In this document: positions 62,677 to 64,000 of the stretch, one piece after another
Numbering within the stretch: position 1 is the first letter of the stretch
Layout: each line of letters begins with the position of its first letter
Assembly (NCBI RefSeq): GCF_001402915.1
Contig: NZ_CP012945.1
Location: 4,379,501 to 4,443,500, forward strand
Source: Devosia sp. A16
GTDB taxonomy: Bacteria > Pseudomonadota > Alphaproteobacteria > Rhizobiales > Devosiaceae
DNA length: 64,000 nt
Direction of reading: 5' to 3'
Program-made: the position numbers and the translations under genes
Notes under the pieces: model-generated
Databases searched by the model: none
The model's input: only the letters and a program-made list of their open reading frames with translations
Told to the model about the DNA's origin: nothing

Positions 62677-64000
62677 TTGAAGTCCAGGTATGCCCATGTG
62701 CTGATGCTGCTCGCGGCCATCGCCGCGTTCCTGCCGGTCATGGCTGTGGATTTCGTGCTCGATTCCTACGTCCGGGTGCGCGAGCGGGCGCTGCTGCAGC
62801 AATCGGCCGACGGAGTGGCGGGCAGGGTGCAGGCGACCGCCTACGAGGCCATTTCCTCGCTGCGCCGCATCCTCGCCGACAGCCCGTCGCTCTGCACGCC
62901 CAGCTTCATTGCCAATGTCCACCGGCAGATGGAGCAGAGCCTCTATCTCAAGCAGGTGCTCGTCGAGAATGCCGACGGAGTGCAGTACTGCGATGCTCTA
63001 GGCAAGGACGTGAAATACTCGCCGCTGTCGCATCCGTTGTCGGTGCCCAACCAGACCGAGACCATCGAGGTGGCGAAATACGCCGATCTTCGCATGCCGG
63101 TACTGAAGGTGACGCAGGCGTTCGGCACGACGCGGAAAGTGTCGGCGTTCGTGCCGATCCTCGCGGCCGAACCCGACAGCCTGCTCAGCGGCCTGAAGCC
63201 CACTTCGATGGTGCGGGTGGCGCTGACCGATGGCGCCGAGATCGTCGCCGTGGGCGATCCCAAGGCCTATGACGGGCGGGGCAATGTCGAATACGTCACC
63301 GCCGAGAGCTTTGCCGGCGAGCTGCCGATCCGGGTGACGGCGGCGGTGCCGTTCGCCATCTTGCGGGCCGACTATGGCGATCTCGACGCGAGCTTCACCG
63401 TCGTCGCGGCGCTGATGTGCGGCGCCTTTCTGATCCTCGCGCTGCAATATGTGAGGCGCTCCGACCTGCCGGCTTTCGACCTCGAGCGGGCGATCGCGGC
63501 GGGCGAACTGAAGCCCTACTACCAGCCGGTGATCAACCTCAGGACCGGTGCGCTGGCCGGCTGCGAGGTGCTGTGCCGCTGGGAGAAGAAGAACGGCGAA
63601 GTGGTGCCGCCCGGCGCCTTCATCGACTATGCCGAGGTGACTGGCCTGGCGCTGCCGATGACCGTGAGTCTGATGCAGCAGGTGAAGGCCGATCTCGGCG
63701 GGCTGTGCGCCGACATGCCGGACATCAAGATCTCGATCAACCTGTTCGAGGGGCACTTTCGCGACGGCAACGTCGTCGACGACGTGCACACCATCTTCGC
63801 CAACTCTGCCATCGGCTTCCGCCAGCTGGTGTTCGAGATCACCGAACGCAAGCCGCTGGAGAAGATGGCGCAGGCGCAGAGCGTCATTGCCGGGTTGCAC
63901 GCGCTCGGGTGCCGGCTCGCCATGGACGACGCGGGAACCGGGCACTCGAACCTCGCTTATCTGCAGACGCTGGGGGTCGACGTGGTGAAGATCGACCGGG
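62677..64000 (+). CDS. Cyclic-di-GMP phosphodiesterase, CSS-motif sensor + EAL domain (3' end outside window)
   Basis: The frame runs from TTG 62677 past the window edge; 441 codons are seen. An N-terminal membrane helix (about 7-27) is followed by a periplasmic sensor (about 28-235) with Cys in LCTPS and QYCDALG, the CSS-type redox pair, and a second membrane helix (about 243-262). The cytosolic EAL domain follows: KPYYQPVINLRTG, the E-A-L motif as CEVLCRW, NLFEGHF, FEITERKP, DDAGTGHSNL and VKIDR. All metal ligands visible so far are kept, so it should degrade c-di-GMP. A weak GGGGGCGG lies before the TTG. A later ATG at 62704 is the alternative. Confidence 0.85.
   Translation, partial: MKSRYAHVLMLLAAIAAFLPVMAVDFVLDSYVRVRERALLQQSADGVAGRVQATAYEAISSLRRILADSPSLCTPSFIANVHRQMEQSLYLKQVLVENADGVQYCDALGKDVKYSPLSHPLSVPNQTETIEVAKYADLRMPVLKVTQAFGTTRKVSAFVPILAAEPDSLLSGLKPTSMVRVALTDGAEIVAVGDPKAYDGRGNVEYVTAESFAGELPIRVTAAVPFAILRADYGDLDASFTVVAALMCGAFLILALQYVRRSDLPAFDLERAIAAGELKPYYQPVINLRTGALAGCEVLCRWEKKNGEVVPPGAFIDYAEVTGLALPMTVSLMQQVKADLGGLCADMPDIKISINLFEGHFRDGNVVDDVHTIFANSAIGFRQLVFEITERKPLEKMAQAQSVIAGLHALGCRLAMDDAGTGHSNLAYLQTLGVDVVKIDR

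Overview
The window is GC-rich, gene-dense chromosomal DNA from an alphaproteobacterium, most likely of the order Hyphomicrobiales (Rhizobiales). I infer this from the lineage-typical cell-cycle genes (mipZ, divK, pleD, hdaA), from a perfect CtrA-type box, and from gene orders such as topA-dprA-plsY-pyrC'-pyrB-ruvX, divK-pleD-rpmG and purN-purM-transporter-hdaA-ppk-ppx-rnd-aspS. A Devosia-like organism would fit, but the species cannot be proved from the sequence alone. There is no prophage, insertion sequence, CRISPR array, tRNA or rRNA gene. Short dispersed palindromic repeats are the only repeat elements seen. Many genes start at GTG or TTG, often overlapping the previous stop.

Layout. 1-5.3 kb: end of a YdcZ-type transporter, an alpha/beta hydrolase, a DHFR-like reductase, the 5-oxoprolinase operon pxpB-pxpC-pxpA, and folD. 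5.3-10.7 kb: a palindromic repeat, a YjbR protein, mgtE, a previously uncalled 37-residue membrane protein, a GST-DUF1489-DUF4180 operon, and mipZ. 10.4-16.4 kb: a DD-carboxypeptidase with SPOR domain, clpS-clpA and a short-chain dehydrogenase relative. 16.4-25.3 kb (mostly minus strand): SulP permease with XRE regulator, a DUF1275-HIT-glycosyltransferase operon, and a GNAT-GDPD-RidA-DinB-DUF3572 run.

25.3-37.9 kb: divK and pleD (polarity and c-di-GMP), a strongly structured intergenic RNA candidate, then minus-strand rpmG, DUF983, rnr, topA, dprA, plsY, an apparently metal-free dihydroorotase homologue, pyrB and ruvX. 38-45 kb: a toxin-antitoxin pair overlapping an MBL-like gene, then the tRNA amidotransferase genes gatC, gatA and gatB interleaved with two acetyltransferases, a YjhX toxin and chorismate mutase. 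45-51.4 kb: an accessory stretch of transporters, VOC proteins, a tautomerase, a frameshifted gene, and a MarR-GNAT fusion with a palindromic operator candidate. 51.4-62.4 kb: purN, a small P-loop kinase, purM, an AI-2E-type transporter, hdaA, ppk, ppx, rnd and aspS. The right edge holds the first two thirds of a CSS-motif/EAL c-di-GMP phosphodiesterase behind a CtrA box.

Systems that work together: PxpABC (5-oxoproline to glutamate); GatCAB with AspRS (indirect Asn/Gln-tRNA synthesis); ClpS-ClpA (N-degron proteolysis); PyrB with its pseudo-DHOase; Ppk-Ppx (polyphosphate turnover), translationally coupled to HdaA (replication control); and MipZ, DivK, PleD and the EAL protein (cell-cycle and c-di-GMP control). 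I found no clearly new multi-gene system. The best candidates for undescribed biology are the structured RNA at 27262-27428, the small protein at 7546-7659, the HdaA carrying clamp-binding motifs at both ends, and the TA/MBL-like overlap operon.
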